The position numbers were made by a program, and so were the translations under genes. DNA of 64,000 bases from Mycolicibacterium neoaurum ATCC 25795 (GTDB lineage: Bacteria > Actinomycetota > Actinomycetes > Mycobacteriales > Mycobacteriaceae): contig NZ_JMDW01000012.1 of NCBI RefSeq assembly GCF_000691525.1, forward strand, positions 186,001-250,000, read 5' to 3'. Shown piece by piece: positions 7,912-16,650 of this stretch (positions are counted from its first letter, which is position 1; each line of letters opens with the position of its first letter). The notes beneath the pieces are model-generated. The model had not been told where the DNA came from. It was given only the letters and a program-made list of their open reading frames with translations, and made no database searches.

Positions 7912-7964
7912 CTCTGCGGTGACGGCGCGTGCCACTCGCACTTTCGCGCCGTGAGTGCAGAGTC
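7910..7964. repeat. 55-nt dispersed hairpin element, copy 1
   Basis: Ends GACTCTGC (7910-7917) and GCAGAGTC (7957-7964) are exact inverted repeats, and an inner stem GGCGCG/CGCGCC encloses the loop containing GCCACTCGCACT. A second copy of the same length and the same core is at 44827-44881. It starts within the stop codon of the nitroreductase, so it probably also ends that transcript. Confidence 0.75.
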
Positions 7965-8006
7965 AGCTGGCGTCAGGCCTGCTTCGCAGCCTTCCGGGTC
8001 GACGGC

Positions 8007-8591
8007 TCAGGCCTGCTTCGCAGCCTTCGCGGCGGCCTTCATCTTCTTCTTGTACGCCCGCACCTCCTGCAGCGAGTCGGCGTCGACGACGTCGGCCACC
8101 GACATGTGCGTGCCCGCCTTGCCGTAATCCCCTGCCGCGGCGCGCCACCCCTTCGGAGTCACGCCATACTGCTTGCCCAGCAGCGCAAGGAAGATCCGCG
8201 CCTTCTGGTCACCGAAACCCGGTAGCCGCTTGAGCCGGCGCAGCACCTCCGCACCGTCGGGATCACCCTCGGTCCACAGCCGGCTCACGTCACCGTCGTA
8301 CTCGTCGACGATGGCCTGGGCCAGCGCCTGCAGCCGAGTGGACATCGAACCCGGGAAGCGGTGGATCGCCGGGGTTTCCGAGCACAGCGCGGTGAACTCG
8401 TCGGGGTTGTAGTCGGCGATCACCCGCGCATCCACGTCACCGATGCGGTCGGCGATCTTCTTCGGCCCCGCGAAAGCCACCTCCATCGGGATCTGCTGGT
8501 CCAGCATCATCCCGACCAGCAGCGCGAACGGGTTCGATTCGAGTAACGCGTCCGACGCTGGATCTTGGGTCAGGCACAGATTCCCGGTCAT
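8007..8591 (-). CDS. HhH-GPD-type base excision DNA repair protein, Rv1156-like
   Basis: 194 residues. The protein contains the helix-hairpin-helix segment LPGFGDQKARIFLALLG at about 133-149, preceded by an alpha-helical EndoIII-like core beginning NPFALLVGMMLDQQIPME; the C terminus is Lys/Ala-rich. The usual catalytic Asp of HhH-GPD glycosylases is not obvious by eye, and no iron-sulphur cysteine cluster is present. It is homologous to Rv1156, annotated as an HhH-GPD repair protein. I chose the ATG at 8591 because translation upstream of it reads through shadow sequence. It faces the amidohydrolase gene across 72 bp. Confidence 0.85.
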   Translation of the reverse strand: MTGNLCLTQDPASDALLESNPFALLVGMMLDQQIPMEVAFAGPKKIADRIGDVDARVIADYNPDEFTALCSETPAIHRFPGSMSTRLQALAQAIVDEYDGDVSRLWTEGDPDGAEVLRRLKRLPGFGDQKARIFLALLGKQYGVTPKGWRAAAGDYGKAGTHMSVADVVDADSLQEVRAYKKKMKAAAKAAKQA

Positions 8592-8663
8592 GCCGGCAAG
8601 CCTACGACGTCCAGTTTCGCCAGAACCGCCGACGGCAGCGCGACTCCTGCCAGACTGGCGAAC

Positions 8664-9902
8664 ATGAGCGCAGCGTCTGCGGTGCTGCACCGACTCGCCG
8701 AGATCAGGTCCTGGCAGGAGGACCTGTACCGCGATCTGCACCAGCACCCCGAGCTGTCCCATCACGAACACCGCACCGCACGGCTGGTCGCCGACCGGTT
8801 GCGCGCCGCCGGCTACGACGTGCACGAGCGGATCGGGGGCACCGGGGTCGTCGGCATCCTGCGCAACGGCAGCGGTGGGTCGGTGCTGCTACGCGCCGAT
8901 ATGGACGCACTACCCGTCCAGGAGGCCACCGACCTGCCGTATGCGAGCTCCGCGCGCAGCGGCGACTTGCCCGTGATGCACGCCTGCGGCCACGATGTGC
9001 ATGTCACCTGCCTGCTCGGCGCCGCGACCTTGCTTGCCGGCGCCACCGAGGATTGGTCGGGGACCCTGATCGCTCTCTTCCAACCTGCCGAGGAGACCGG
9101 CGACGGTGCCCGCGGCATGGTCGAGGACGGCCTGGCCGACCTCCTCCCGCCGGTGGATGTCGCACTGGCCCAACACGTTTTCCCGGTACCCGCAGGCCAG
9201 GTCGTGACGCACCCCGGCCCGATCCTCGCGGCCGCCGACAGCATCCGGATCACCGTCTACGGCCGTGGCGCACACGGTTCGATGCCGCAGTCCGGGGTCG
9301 ACCCGGTGGTGCTCGCTGCGATGATCGTGCTGCGCCTTCAAACCATCGTGTCCCGGGAGGTCGCCGCCACCGACACCGTGGTCCTGACCGTCGGCGCAAT
9401 CCACGCCGGCAGCAAGAGCAACGTGATCTCCGACCGCGCGGTGCTGGAGGTCAATCTGCGCACCTACGACGACGGGGTCCGCGAGACGGTGCTGGCCGCG
9501 ATCCGGCGCGTCGTCACCGCCGAATGCCAGGCATCGAATTCCCCGAGGGAACCCGATTTCGAGCTGTACGACCGGTTCCCCCCGACCGTCAACGACGACA
9601 CCGTCACCGCACGGGTCGGCGACGCCTTTACCGGGTTCTTCGGCGAACGGCATGAACCGATCGGGGCAGGCGCGGCCAGCGAGGACTTCAGCGACCTCCC
9701 CCGTGCGCTCGGCGCGCCGTACACCTTCTGGGGTATCGGCGGCATCGACGAACGGCTGTACCGCGAGGCGGTCGACTCCGGCCGTGTCGCTCAGGACATC
9801 CCGGTCAATCACTCACCGACATTCGCACCCGTCATCCAGCCCACCTTGGACACCGGCACCCAGGCCCTCGTGGTCGCCGCACTGGCCTGGCTGGCCACCT
9901 AG
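8664..9902 (+). CDS. M20 family metallo-amidohydrolase
   Basis: 412 residues of the M20D carboxypeptidase/amidohydrolase family (hippurate hydrolase, N-acyl-amino-acid or indole-3-acetyl-amino-acid hydrolase type). Metal motifs are visible: RADMDALPV near 84-92, HACGHDVHVT near 104-113 and FQPAEETGDGARGM near 139-152; the dimerisation (lid) domain follows at about 185-300 and a late His is in NHSPTF. The ATG at 8664 gives a normal family N terminus and follows CAGACT by 7 nt. The substrate cannot be set from sequence. Cytoplasmic, no signal peptide. Confidence 0.9.
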   Translation: MSAASAVLHRLAEIRSWQEDLYRDLHQHPELSHHEHRTARLVADRLRAAGYDVHERIGGTGVVGILRNGSGGSVLLRADMDALPVQEATDLPYASSARSGDLPVMHACGHDVHVTCLLGAATLLAGATEDWSGTLIALFQPAEETGDGARGMVEDGLADLLPPVDVALAQHVFPVPAGQVVTHPGPILAAADSIRITVYGRGAHGSMPQSGVDPVVLAAMIVLRLQTIVSREVAATDTVVLTVGAIHAGSKSNVISDRAVLEVNLRTYDDGVRETVLAAIRRVVTAECQASNSPREPDFELYDRFPPTVNDDTVTARVGDAFTGFFGERHEPIGAGAASEDFSDLPRALGAPYTFWGIGGIDERLYREAVDSGRVAQDIPVNHSPTFAPVIQPTLDTGTQALVVAALAWLAT

Positions 9903-10004
9903 GTCCCGCCGGCATCAATTCTCCAGAACCCGCGATTCCCGAGACGATCTCGGCTCGGTGTGCGACGGTGATCCCTGACCAGCACACAACCGGAGGAGAC
10001 GGCC

Positions 10005-10319
10005 ATGAGACGCGGGATCGCACCGCTGCTGACGGTCACCGCGGCCGCCATCGCCGCGGCCGCATCGATCACGTTCGCCGGCGCCGCCCATGCCATCCCC
10101 GACCAGGGCACCCCGGCCTTCGACGAGTACATGGCCGGCCTGCAGCGCAACGGCTACAACCTCAACCCCGACACCGCCTGGCGCGCCATGCACCAGGCCT
10201 GCGTCGGCGGCCTACCCGGCTACATCGGTCTGGAACTCGCCGCCCAGGGCGCGGTCGGGCCCGGTGCCCAGGAGCGGGTGTTCGACGTGGCCAGGAAGTA
10301 CGCCTGCCCCGTTCAGTAG
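10005..10319 (+). CDS. Secreted DUF732 protein
   Basis: 104 residues: a signal peptide of about 30 residues (MRRGIAPLLTVTAAAIAAA, cleavage near AHA-IP) and a DUF732 domain with the usual FDEYMAGLQRNGY start and two conserved cysteines (in HQACVGG and KYACPV) likely to form a disulphide. DUF732 proteins are abundant exported proteins of mycobacteria with unknown function. The start is supported by GGAGGAG at 9991-9997, about 7 nt upstream. It lies alone between the amidohydrolase and the sensor kinase. Confidence 0.88.
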   Translation: MRRGIAPLLTVTAAAIAAAASITFAGAAHAIPDQGTPAFDEYMAGLQRNGYNLNPDTAWRAMHQACVGGLPGYIGLELAAQGAVGPGAQERVFDVARKYACPVQ

Positions 10320-10346
10320 CCGCCGCGGCATAGGGTTGGCGCCACC

Positions 10347-11561
10347 ATGTCGGGTCAGCTCACAGTCGCGCTGGCCGCGACGCTGCTGCTGGCGGCCGTC
10401 GCGGCGGTGTTCGTGGTGCGCACCCGGCGCGTGGTGGCCACCCCCACCGAGCGGGCCGTGCACGCCGCGCTGCACACCGCGTCGCTCGCCGCGCGGGCCC
10501 TGCGCCGGGGCCTGGACACCGAATCCGCCGCCACCGCAGCGCCCTTCCTTCGCGATCTCACCGGCACCGACGGGATCGCCCTCTTCGACGGCGGCGGACA
10601 GTTGCTCGCCGCCGATCCGCAGGACAAGTTCATCTGGCGCCGCAGTGTCGCCGACACGGCAGCGACCGCCGCGGCGGCATCCATCGACGGTGAACGCCGG
10701 GTTCTCGACGATATCGACACCACGACGGTGGTGGCCCAACCGCTGCTGGCCGAGGCCGGCGATGTCCTCGGGGTGCTGGTCGTCGTCACCACCGGCACAC
10801 CGGGACCCGGCATGCTCGGCGCCATCGGCGAGGTGGCCCGCTACGCCGCCAGTCAGATCGAATTGGCCGAGCTGGACGCCTCCCGCGCCCGCCTCGACAA
10901 GGCCGAGGTACTGGCCCTGCGCGCACAGATCAGTCCGCATTTCATCTACAACGCGCTCAACACCATCGCCTCATTCGTGCGCACCGACCCGGGCCGCGCC
11001 CGCGAACTCATTCTGGAATTCGCCGATTTCACCCGCTACTCGTTCCGCGCGGCCGGGCAGTACACCACCCTGGCCGAGGAGCTGCGCAATATCGACCGCT
11101 ACCTGACGCTGGAGCGCGCACGGTTCGGTACCGCCTTGACGGTGCGCCTGCAGGTCGCCCCCGAGGTGCTCAATGTCGTGGTGCCGTTCCTCGCGCTGCA
11201 GCCGTTGGTGGAGAACGCGGTCCGGCACGGCCTGGCCGGGCAGGGCGGCGGATCGGTGGAGATCATCGCCAACGACGCCGGTTCGGACTGCGTCATCACC
11301 GTCGAGGACGACGGCGCCGGAATGGATCCCGACACCCTGCGGTCCGGGCCGGGCGACGCGCTGGCCGAGCGGACCCCGGCCGCCGGACACGATCAATCCG
11401 CGCACGTCGGCCTGACCAATGTCGACCATCGGCTGCGCGCGGCATTCGGCAACGATTACGGTCTGGTGGTCGAAACGGCGATCGGAGCGGGGACGAAGGT
11501 CATCATGCGGGTACCGAAATTCCGGTCCGGCGTACGCGCCGACGGAGGTGGTTTCGGGTGA
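10347..11561 (+). CDS. LytS/YehU-type sensor histidine kinase
   Basis: 404 residues. One N-terminal membrane helix (about 5-25) precedes a GAF-like sensory region (about 60-170) and a His_kinase domain of the LytS type with the phospho-acceptor in QISPHFIYNALNTI (His198). The ATPase domain follows with LVENAVRHGL (N box) and VEDDGAGM (G box). Kinases of this family in gamma-proteobacteria (BtsS/YpdA) sense pyruvate and control transporters. The gene overlaps its response regulator by 4 bp (ATGA/GTGA type) and heads an operon with two symporters, so it probably senses or controls uptake of a small carboxylate; that link is an inference. Confidence 0.92.
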   Translation: MSGQLTVALAATLLLAAVAAVFVVRTRRVVATPTERAVHAALHTASLAARALRRGLDTESAATAAPFLRDLTGTDGIALFDGGGQLLAADPQDKFIWRRSVADTAATAAAASIDGERRVLDDIDTTTVVAQPLLAEAGDVLGVLVVVTTGTPGPGMLGAIGEVARYAASQIELAELDASRARLDKAEVLALRAQISPHFIYNALNTIASFVRTDPGRARELILEFADFTRYSFRAAGQYTTLAEELRNIDRYLTLERARFGTALTVRLQVAPEVLNVVVPFLALQPLVENAVRHGLAGQGGGSVEIIANDAGSDCVITVEDDGAGMDPDTLRSGPGDALAERTPAAGHDQSAHVGLTNVDHRLRAAFGNDYGLVVETAIGAGTKVIMRVPKFRSGVRADGGGFG

Positions 11562-12337
11562 GCGCCGAGCTGACGGTACTCGCCGTCGACGACGAGGCTC
11601 CCGCGCTCGACGAATTGGCCTATCTACTGGGCGAACACGCCGATATCGCCACCGTCCACACCGCGTCCGATGCCACCTCCGCGCTGCGCGAGCTCAACGC
11701 CCACACCATCGATGCGGTCTTCCTGGACATCAACATGCCGGGCCTGTCGGGTATCGAGCTGGCCGGGGTGCTGACCAATTTCGCCCATCGTCCCGCCGTG
11801 GTGTTCGTGACCGCCCATGATGACAAGGCGGTCGCGGCCTTCGATGTCGGCGCGCTGGATTACTTGCTCAAGCCGATCCGGCAGAACCGCCTCGACGAGG
11901 CGGTGCGACGGGTGGCCACCGCCAGGACCACCGACGCGCCGGACGAGGACGCCCACGATTCCGATGTCATCCCTGCCGAACTCGGCGGTATCACCCATCT
12001 GGTGCCCAGGGAGAGCATCGGCTGGGTGGAGGCCGAGGGCGACTATGCCCGGCTGCACTCGGCCACCGGCGCGCACCTGGTGCGAATACCGTTGAGCACC
12101 TTGGAGACCCGCTGGCGCGATCACGGTTTCCAGCGCATCCACCGGTCCTATCTGGTGTCACTGCGCATGGTCACCGGATTGCGCACCGCCGACGGTGCGG
12201 TCCTGGTCCGGTTGCGCGCCAACGGGTCCTCACCGGCGGTGGAGCTGCCGGTGAGCCGGCGCCAGGCACGGGAGTTGCGCGACCGGCTGGTCCGCGACCC
12301 GATGCGCAACCTGAAACCGGCGGGCGCCGATGAATGA
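11558..12337 (+). CDS. LytTR family response regulator
   Basis: 259 residues: receiver domain (1-125) with acidic pocket Asp11-Asp12, phospho-acceptor Asp57 in FLDINMPG, and Lys in LLKPI, then a LytTR DNA-binding domain (about 140-250) with the conserved HRSYLVS segment. It is the cognate regulator of the kinase it overlaps. LytTR proteins bind two direct repeats; I could not point to a site with confidence. Probable target: the symporter genes that follow, by analogy with BtsSR/YpdAB circuits. Confidence 0.93.
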   Translation: MSAELTVLAVDDEAPALDELAYLLGEHADIATVHTASDATSALRELNAHTIDAVFLDINMPGLSGIELAGVLTNFAHRPAVVFVTAHDDKAVAAFDVGALDYLLKPIRQNRLDEAVRRVATARTTDAPDEDAHDSDVIPAELGGITHLVPRESIGWVEAEGDYARLHSATGAHLVRIPLSTLETRWRDHGFQRIHRSYLVSLRMVTGLRTADGAVLVRLRANGSSPAVELPVSRRQARELRDRLVRDPMRNLKPAGADE

Positions 12338-12713
12338 GCGCCCGACGCCCCATACCCGACCGACCGGGGCCCGCCAGCGTGTGGTGTTGGCCCACCGGCG
12401 CGGCGCCCGCATGGTCCGCACCCGCGTCGAGGTGCAGGAGCAGACCCAGGTCGGTGACGCCCTGGTGCGCGGGTTGGTCCGTGCGCAACTCGGGCTGGCC
12501 CTGCGCCTGAGCGTGGTCGTGGTGTGCGCGGTCGGCGGCATCCTGGTGCTCACCGCCGCACTTCCCGACCTGACCGTGCTCGGGATGCGGCTGAATTGGC
12601 TGCTGCTGGCCATCCTGGCGTTCCCCATGCTCTACGCGGTCGGCCGCCTCTACGTGCGCCTGGCCGAGCAGGCCGAACGCGATTTCGTCCGCGTCGTCGA
12701 CAGCGAACCGTGA
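12330..12713 (+). CDS. DUF485-like small membrane protein, symporter partner
   Basis: 127 residues with a basic cytoplasmic N terminus and two membrane helices (about 55-77 and 88-108) followed by YVRLAEQAERDF, resembling the DUF485 proteins that precede ActP/MctC-type symporters. It overlaps the response regulator by 8 bp and the symporter by 4 bp, so translation is coupled. The similarity to the second, clear DUF485 protein at 14607 is in topology and in the closing Y-V-R motif; overall the sequence is divergent, so the family call is moderate. Confidence 0.75.
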   Translation: MNERPTPHTRPTGARQRVVLAHRRGARMVRTRVEVQEQTQVGDALVRGLVRAQLGLALRLSVVVVCAVGGILVLTAALPDLTVLGMRLNWLLLAILAFPMLYAVGRLYVRLAEQAERDFVRVVDSEP

Positions 12714-14440
12714 CCGGCTCACCGCTGACGGCGGCCGCGCTGCTGGCCGCGGCGATCGCCACCGTGGCGATCGGCAGCTGGGGGGTGCGGCTGTCGCGCA
12801 CCACCTCCGATTTCCTGGTGGCCTCGCGCAGCGTCGGACCGCGCTGGAACGCGGCCGCGATCTCCGGTGAATATCTTTCCGCCGCATCCTTTCTGGGTGT
12901 CGCGGGGCTGATCGCGAAGTACGGTGCCGATGCACTGTGGTATCCGGTCGGCTTCACCGCCGGTTACCTCGGCCTGCTGTTGTTCGTCGCCGCGCCGCTG
13001 CGTCGGTCCGGCGCCTACACCGTGCCCGACTTCGCCGAGTTCCGGCTGGGCTCACCGCGTCTGCGCAAGGTTGCGATGCTCGTGGTGGTCGTGGTCTGCC
13101 TGTTCTACCTCGCCCCGCAGTACCAAGGTGCCGGGCTGGCATTGAAAACGCTGCTCGGCATGCCGGTGTGGATCGGCCCGATACTGGTCGGTGCCATCGT
13201 CATCACCAATGTGGTCGGCGGGGGCATGCGGTCGATCACCTTCGTGCAGGCCTTCCAGTACTGGCTCAAACTGACCGCGGTCGCCATCCCCGCCTTGGCG
13301 CTGCTCGGCCTGTTCCTCAGTGACCGCGGCGAACTCGGCGGGCCGTTGCCACCGAGTGTGGAGCAGCAGACCACCGTGCTGGTCGAGACCGACGTGGTGG
13401 TCCAGGTGATCGACCCGGCCGGTATCACCATCACCGGCAAGTTGGACGGTAACGCCGTGCGCGACAGCGGTTTCGGCGCCCCAGGGCAGCACACGCTCGG
13501 TGCCGACACCCGACTCACCCTGGCCGCCGGCGCGGCAACGCCCGTGGTCGCGGGCACCCCGGGCACCGGCAGCGAATGGATCGCCTCGGGTACCGGACTC
13601 GGTGGCGAGCACCCGCTGTATCAGGTGCTGTCGATCATCATCGCGACGTTCCTGGGCACCATGGGTCTGCCGCATGTGTTGGTGCGCTTCTATACCAACC
13701 CCGATGGACGCGCCGCCCGCCGGACCGCGCTGGCGGTGATCGCCCTGCTGTCGCTGTTCTACCTGTTCCCCATCCTGCTCGGCGTCTTCTCGCGCCTGTA
13801 CGTGCCGCAACTGCTCATCACCGGAACCGCCGACGCCGCAGTGCTGTTGGCCCCCGGCGCGGCCATCGGTGGCATCTTCGGCGAGCTGTTGGCCGCCCTG
13901 GTGGCCGCGGGTGCCATCGCCGCGTTCCTGGCGACATCCTCGGGACTGCTGGTCAGCATCGCCGGCGCGCTGGCCACCGATGTGCTGCGGGGCCGGGTCC
14001 GCGATTTCCGGGTGGCCGCGGTCATCGGCGGGCTCATCCCGATTCCGTTGTCGCTGCTGGTGTCCGACCTGGAACTGTCCCGGACGGTGGGCCTGGCATT
14101 CGCCGTCGCCGCCTCCACACTGTGCCCGTTGCTGGTGCTCGGCATCTGGTGGCGCGGCCTGACCGCGACCGGGGCCGCCTGCGGACTGGCCGTCGGCGGC
14201 ATGGTCTGCGGCGGCGCGGTGTTGGTGGCCATCACCGGGGCCGTCGACGAGCACGCGCTCGGTGGCTGGCCCGCGGTGATGATCGGCTACCCGGCGGCGG
14301 TCAGCGTGCCGGTGGCCTTCGCGACGATGATCCTGGTCAGCCGATTCACCAAGGCCACCCCGGGCGTCGCGCAGATCTTCGCCAGGATGCACGTGCCCGA
14401 ACGTCTGGGCTTGGGAATCGAGCGCCTGCCCGGCGCATGA
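12710..14440 (+). CDS. Sodium:solute symporter, acetate/pyruvate (ActP/MctC-like) type 1
   Basis: 576 residues from a GTG start that overlaps the preceding stop by 4 bp. The SSS-family core is clear: AAISGEYLSAASFLG in the second helix region, a GLPHVLVRFYTNPD segment and about 13 membrane helices. Compared with its paralogue at 14945 it carries a much longer extracytoplasmic segment (about residues 205-300) rich in Val/Thr/Gly, including VVQVIDPAGITITGKLDG, that looks beta-structured. Probable substrate: acetate, pyruvate or propionate with sodium or protons. The whole kinase-regulator-partner-symporter run is one operon. Confidence 0.9.
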   Translation: MTGSPLTAAALLAAAIATVAIGSWGVRLSRTTSDFLVASRSVGPRWNAAAISGEYLSAASFLGVAGLIAKYGADALWYPVGFTAGYLGLLLFVAAPLRRSGAYTVPDFAEFRLGSPRLRKVAMLVVVVVCLFYLAPQYQGAGLALKTLLGMPVWIGPILVGAIVITNVVGGGMRSITFVQAFQYWLKLTAVAIPALALLGLFLSDRGELGGPLPPSVEQQTTVLVETDVVVQVIDPAGITITGKLDGNAVRDSGFGAPGQHTLGADTRLTLAAGAATPVVAGTPGTGSEWIASGTGLGGEHPLYQVLSIIIATFLGTMGLPHVLVRFYTNPDGRAARRTALAVIALLSLFYLFPILLGVFSRLYVPQLLITGTADAAVLLAPGAAIGGIFGELLAALVAAGAIAAFLATSSGLLVSIAGALATDVLRGRVRDFRVAAVIGGLIPIPLSLLVSDLELSRTVGLAFAVAASTLCPLLVLGIWWRGLTATGAACGLAVGGMVCGGAVLVAITGAVDEHALGGWPAVMIGYPAAVSVPVAFATMILVSRFTKATPGVAQIFARMHVPERLGLGIERLPGA

Positions 14441-14516
14441 CGCCGGCCCGCCGGGCACCGAACCGCTCATCGTGGTCAGCGCGCCGTTCACCGCAGCGCA
14501 TCCGGCGTCCGACAGG

Positions 14517-14562
14517 TTGACCTCGGATGACGCTTCGAATGTGATGTGAGTCTCAATACGCT
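14517..14562 (+). promoter_or_regulatory. Possible promoter of the second symporter pair
   Basis: The 166-bp gap before the DUF485 gene contains TTGACC (14517-14522) as a possible -35 and TACGCT (14557-14562) matching TANNNT; the distance between them is too long for a single promoter, so they may belong to different signals. The gap suggests that this pair can be transcribed separately from the upstream operon. Confidence 0.35.
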
Positions 14563-14606
14563 CTGACCACGCTGCGGAACACACTCGATCAGTCAGGAGC
14601 AATACG

Positions 14607-14948
14607 GTGCCCACCACCGAAAGCCGACCGGCCCCCACCGGTCAAGAGTTCATCGCCATGCAGGCGAGCCCGGAATTCCAGGAGTTGCGCAGTCGGCTGC
14701 GCCGGTTCGTCTTTCCCATGACGGCCTTCTTCCTGGTCTGGTACGCGGTTTACGTACTGCTGGGCGCCTTCGCCCACGACTTCATGGCCACCAAGGTCTT
14801 CGGTGACGTCAACATCGGGTTGATCATCGGCCTCGGCCAGTTCCTCACCACCTTCGTGATCACCGGTCTGTACGTCCGGTTCGCCAACCGTGAGCTGGAT
14901 CCGCGCGCCGCCGCGATCCGCGAGGAGCTGGAAGGGCCGGCCCAGTGA
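14607..14948 (+). CDS. DUF485 small membrane protein
   Basis: 113 residues of the DUF485 family: a short soluble N terminus, then two membrane helices (about 36-56 and 71-92) around the motif RRFVFPMTAFFLVWY and closing GLYVRFANRELDP. DUF485 genes sit directly before monocarboxylate/acetate symporters (as with MctC in corynebacteria) and probably help their assembly. The GTG start at 14607 has GGAG about seven bases upstream. It overlaps the symporter by 4 bp. Confidence 0.92.
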   Translation: MPTTESRPAPTGQEFIAMQASPEFQELRSRLRRFVFPMTAFFLVWYAVYVLLGAFAHDFMATKVFGDVNIGLIIGLGQFLTTFVITGLYVRFANRELDPRAAAIREELEGPAQ

Positions 14949-16591
14949 ACATCGACACCGCAATGACCTATCTGGCCGCTACCGAGTCCGTCGGCAACCC
15001 GGTCGCCAACATGGCCATCTTCGGCCTCTTCGTCGTCGTCACGATGGTGGTGGTGATCCGGGCCAGCAAGAAGAACGCCACCGCGGCGGAATTCTTCACC
15101 GGCGGCCGCGGCTTCTCCGGCCCGCAGAACGGTGTCGCCATCGCCGGTGACTATCTGTCCGCGGCCAGCTTCCTCGGTATCGCCGGGGCCATCGCCGTGT
15201 ACGGCTACGACGGATTCCTGTACTCGATCGGCTTCCTCGTCGCATGGCTGGTGGCCCTGCTGCTGGTGGCCGAATTGCTGCGCAACACAGGCAAATTCAC
15301 CATGGCCGATGTGCTGAGCTTCCGGCTCAAGCAGCGCCCGGTGCGGGTGGCCGCGGCCACCTCCACGCTGACCGTATCGCTGTTCTACCTGCTGGCCCAG
15401 ATGGCCGGTGCCGGCGGCCTTGTCGCGCTGCTGATGAACATCAACAGCAAGAGCGGACAGGCCGTCGTCATCGCCGTCGTCGGCCTGCTGATGATCGTCT
15501 ATGTCCTGGTCGGCGGCATGAAGGGGACCACCTGGGTGCAGATCATCAAGGCCGTGCTGTTGATCGCCGGCGCCGGTTTCATGACCGTCATGGTGCTGAC
15601 GAAGTTCGGCCTGAACTTCTCCGAGATCCTGACCTCCGCGCAGGCCGCCATCTCCGGGTCCGCCACCGAGGCCGTGGCCAGCCGTGACGTGCTGGCCCCC
15701 GGCGCGCAGTACGGCGGTTCGCTGACCAGCCAGATCAACTTCATCTCGCTGGCGCTGGCGCTGGTGTTGGGCACCGCGGGTCTGCCGCACGTGCTGATGC
15801 GCTTCTACACGGTGCCGACGGCCAAGGAGGCGCGACGCTCGGTCGTGTGGGCCATCGCGCTGATCGGCGCGTTCTACCTGTTCACCCTGGTGCTCGGCTA
15901 CGGCGCGGCCGCTCTGGTCGGACCCGACCGCATTCTCGGCGCGGCGGGCGGGGTGAACTCCGCGGCCCCGCTGCTGGCGCTCGAACTCGGCGGCGTGGTG
16001 CTGCTGGGCGTCATCTCCGCGGTCGCCTTCGCCACCATCCTTGCGGTGGTCGCGGGTCTGACCATCACGGCCTCGGCCTCCTTTGCCCATGACATCTACG
16101 CCTCGGTCCTGAAGTCCCACAAGGTGACCGAGGAGGAGCAGGTGAAGGTCTCCCGCATCACGGCGGTGGTCCTCGGCGTGCTGGCCATCGGCCTCGGCAT
16201 CCTCGCCAACGGGCAGAACGTCGCCTTCCTGGTGGCGCTGGCCTTCGCGGTCGCCGCGTCGGCGAACCTGCCCACGATCGTCTACTCGCTGTACTGGAAG
16301 CGGTTCAACACCCGCGGCGCACTGTGGAGCATGTACGGCGGCCTGATCTCCTGCATCGTGCTGATCGTCTTCTCCCCCGCCGTGTCCGGTAGCAAGACCG
16401 CCATGATCCCGGGGGCCGATTTCGCCTGGTTCCCGCTGGCCAACCCCGGCATCGTGTCGATCCCGCTGGCCTTCGCGCTCGGCATCATCGGCACCCTGAC
16501 CTCCAAGGACACCGGCGATCCGGCGGTCAATGCAGAGATGGAGGTCCGCTCGCTGACCGGTGTGGGCGCCGAGAAGGCAGTCACTCACTAA
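14945..16591 (+). CDS. Acetate/monocarboxylate symporter (ActP/MctC-like) type 2
   Basis: 548 residues, SSS family. Signatures: GRGFSGPQNGVAIAGDYLSAASFLG near the N terminus, GLPHVLMRFYTVP in the middle and about 13 helices. It is the canonical member of the pair; the paralogue at 12710 shares the same core motifs but has a large extra loop. In corynebacteria MctC takes up acetate, propionate and pyruvate with cation coupling; the same is likely here. Two such systems under or beside a LytS/LytTR pair suggests uptake with different affinities. Confidence 0.93.
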   Translation: MNIDTAMTYLAATESVGNPVANMAIFGLFVVVTMVVVIRASKKNATAAEFFTGGRGFSGPQNGVAIAGDYLSAASFLGIAGAIAVYGYDGFLYSIGFLVAWLVALLLVAELLRNTGKFTMADVLSFRLKQRPVRVAAATSTLTVSLFYLLAQMAGAGGLVALLMNINSKSGQAVVIAVVGLLMIVYVLVGGMKGTTWVQIIKAVLLIAGAGFMTVMVLTKFGLNFSEILTSAQAAISGSATEAVASRDVLAPGAQYGGSLTSQINFISLALALVLGTAGLPHVLMRFYTVPTAKEARRSVVWAIALIGAFYLFTLVLGYGAAALVGPDRILGAAGGVNSAAPLLALELGGVVLLGVISAVAFATILAVVAGLTITASASFAHDIYASVLKSHKVTEEEQVKVSRITAVVLGVLAIGLGILANGQNVAFLVALAFAVAASANLPTIVYSLYWKRFNTRGALWSMYGGLISCIVLIVFSPAVSGSKTAMIPGADFAWFPLANPGIVSIPLAFALGIIGTLTSKDTGDPAVNAEMEVRSLTGVGAEKAVTH

Positions 16592-16650
16592 CCGGGCGCA
16601 CTAGTTCACATCCGGAACTACCGGGACCGGCGGCGGCGTTGTTCACACTC

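Noticed and set aside
13052..16588. Long minus-strand frames over both symporters (528 and 612 codons)
   Set aside because: Antisense shadows caused by high third-position GC; rich in His, Arg, Gln and Gly, no domain.
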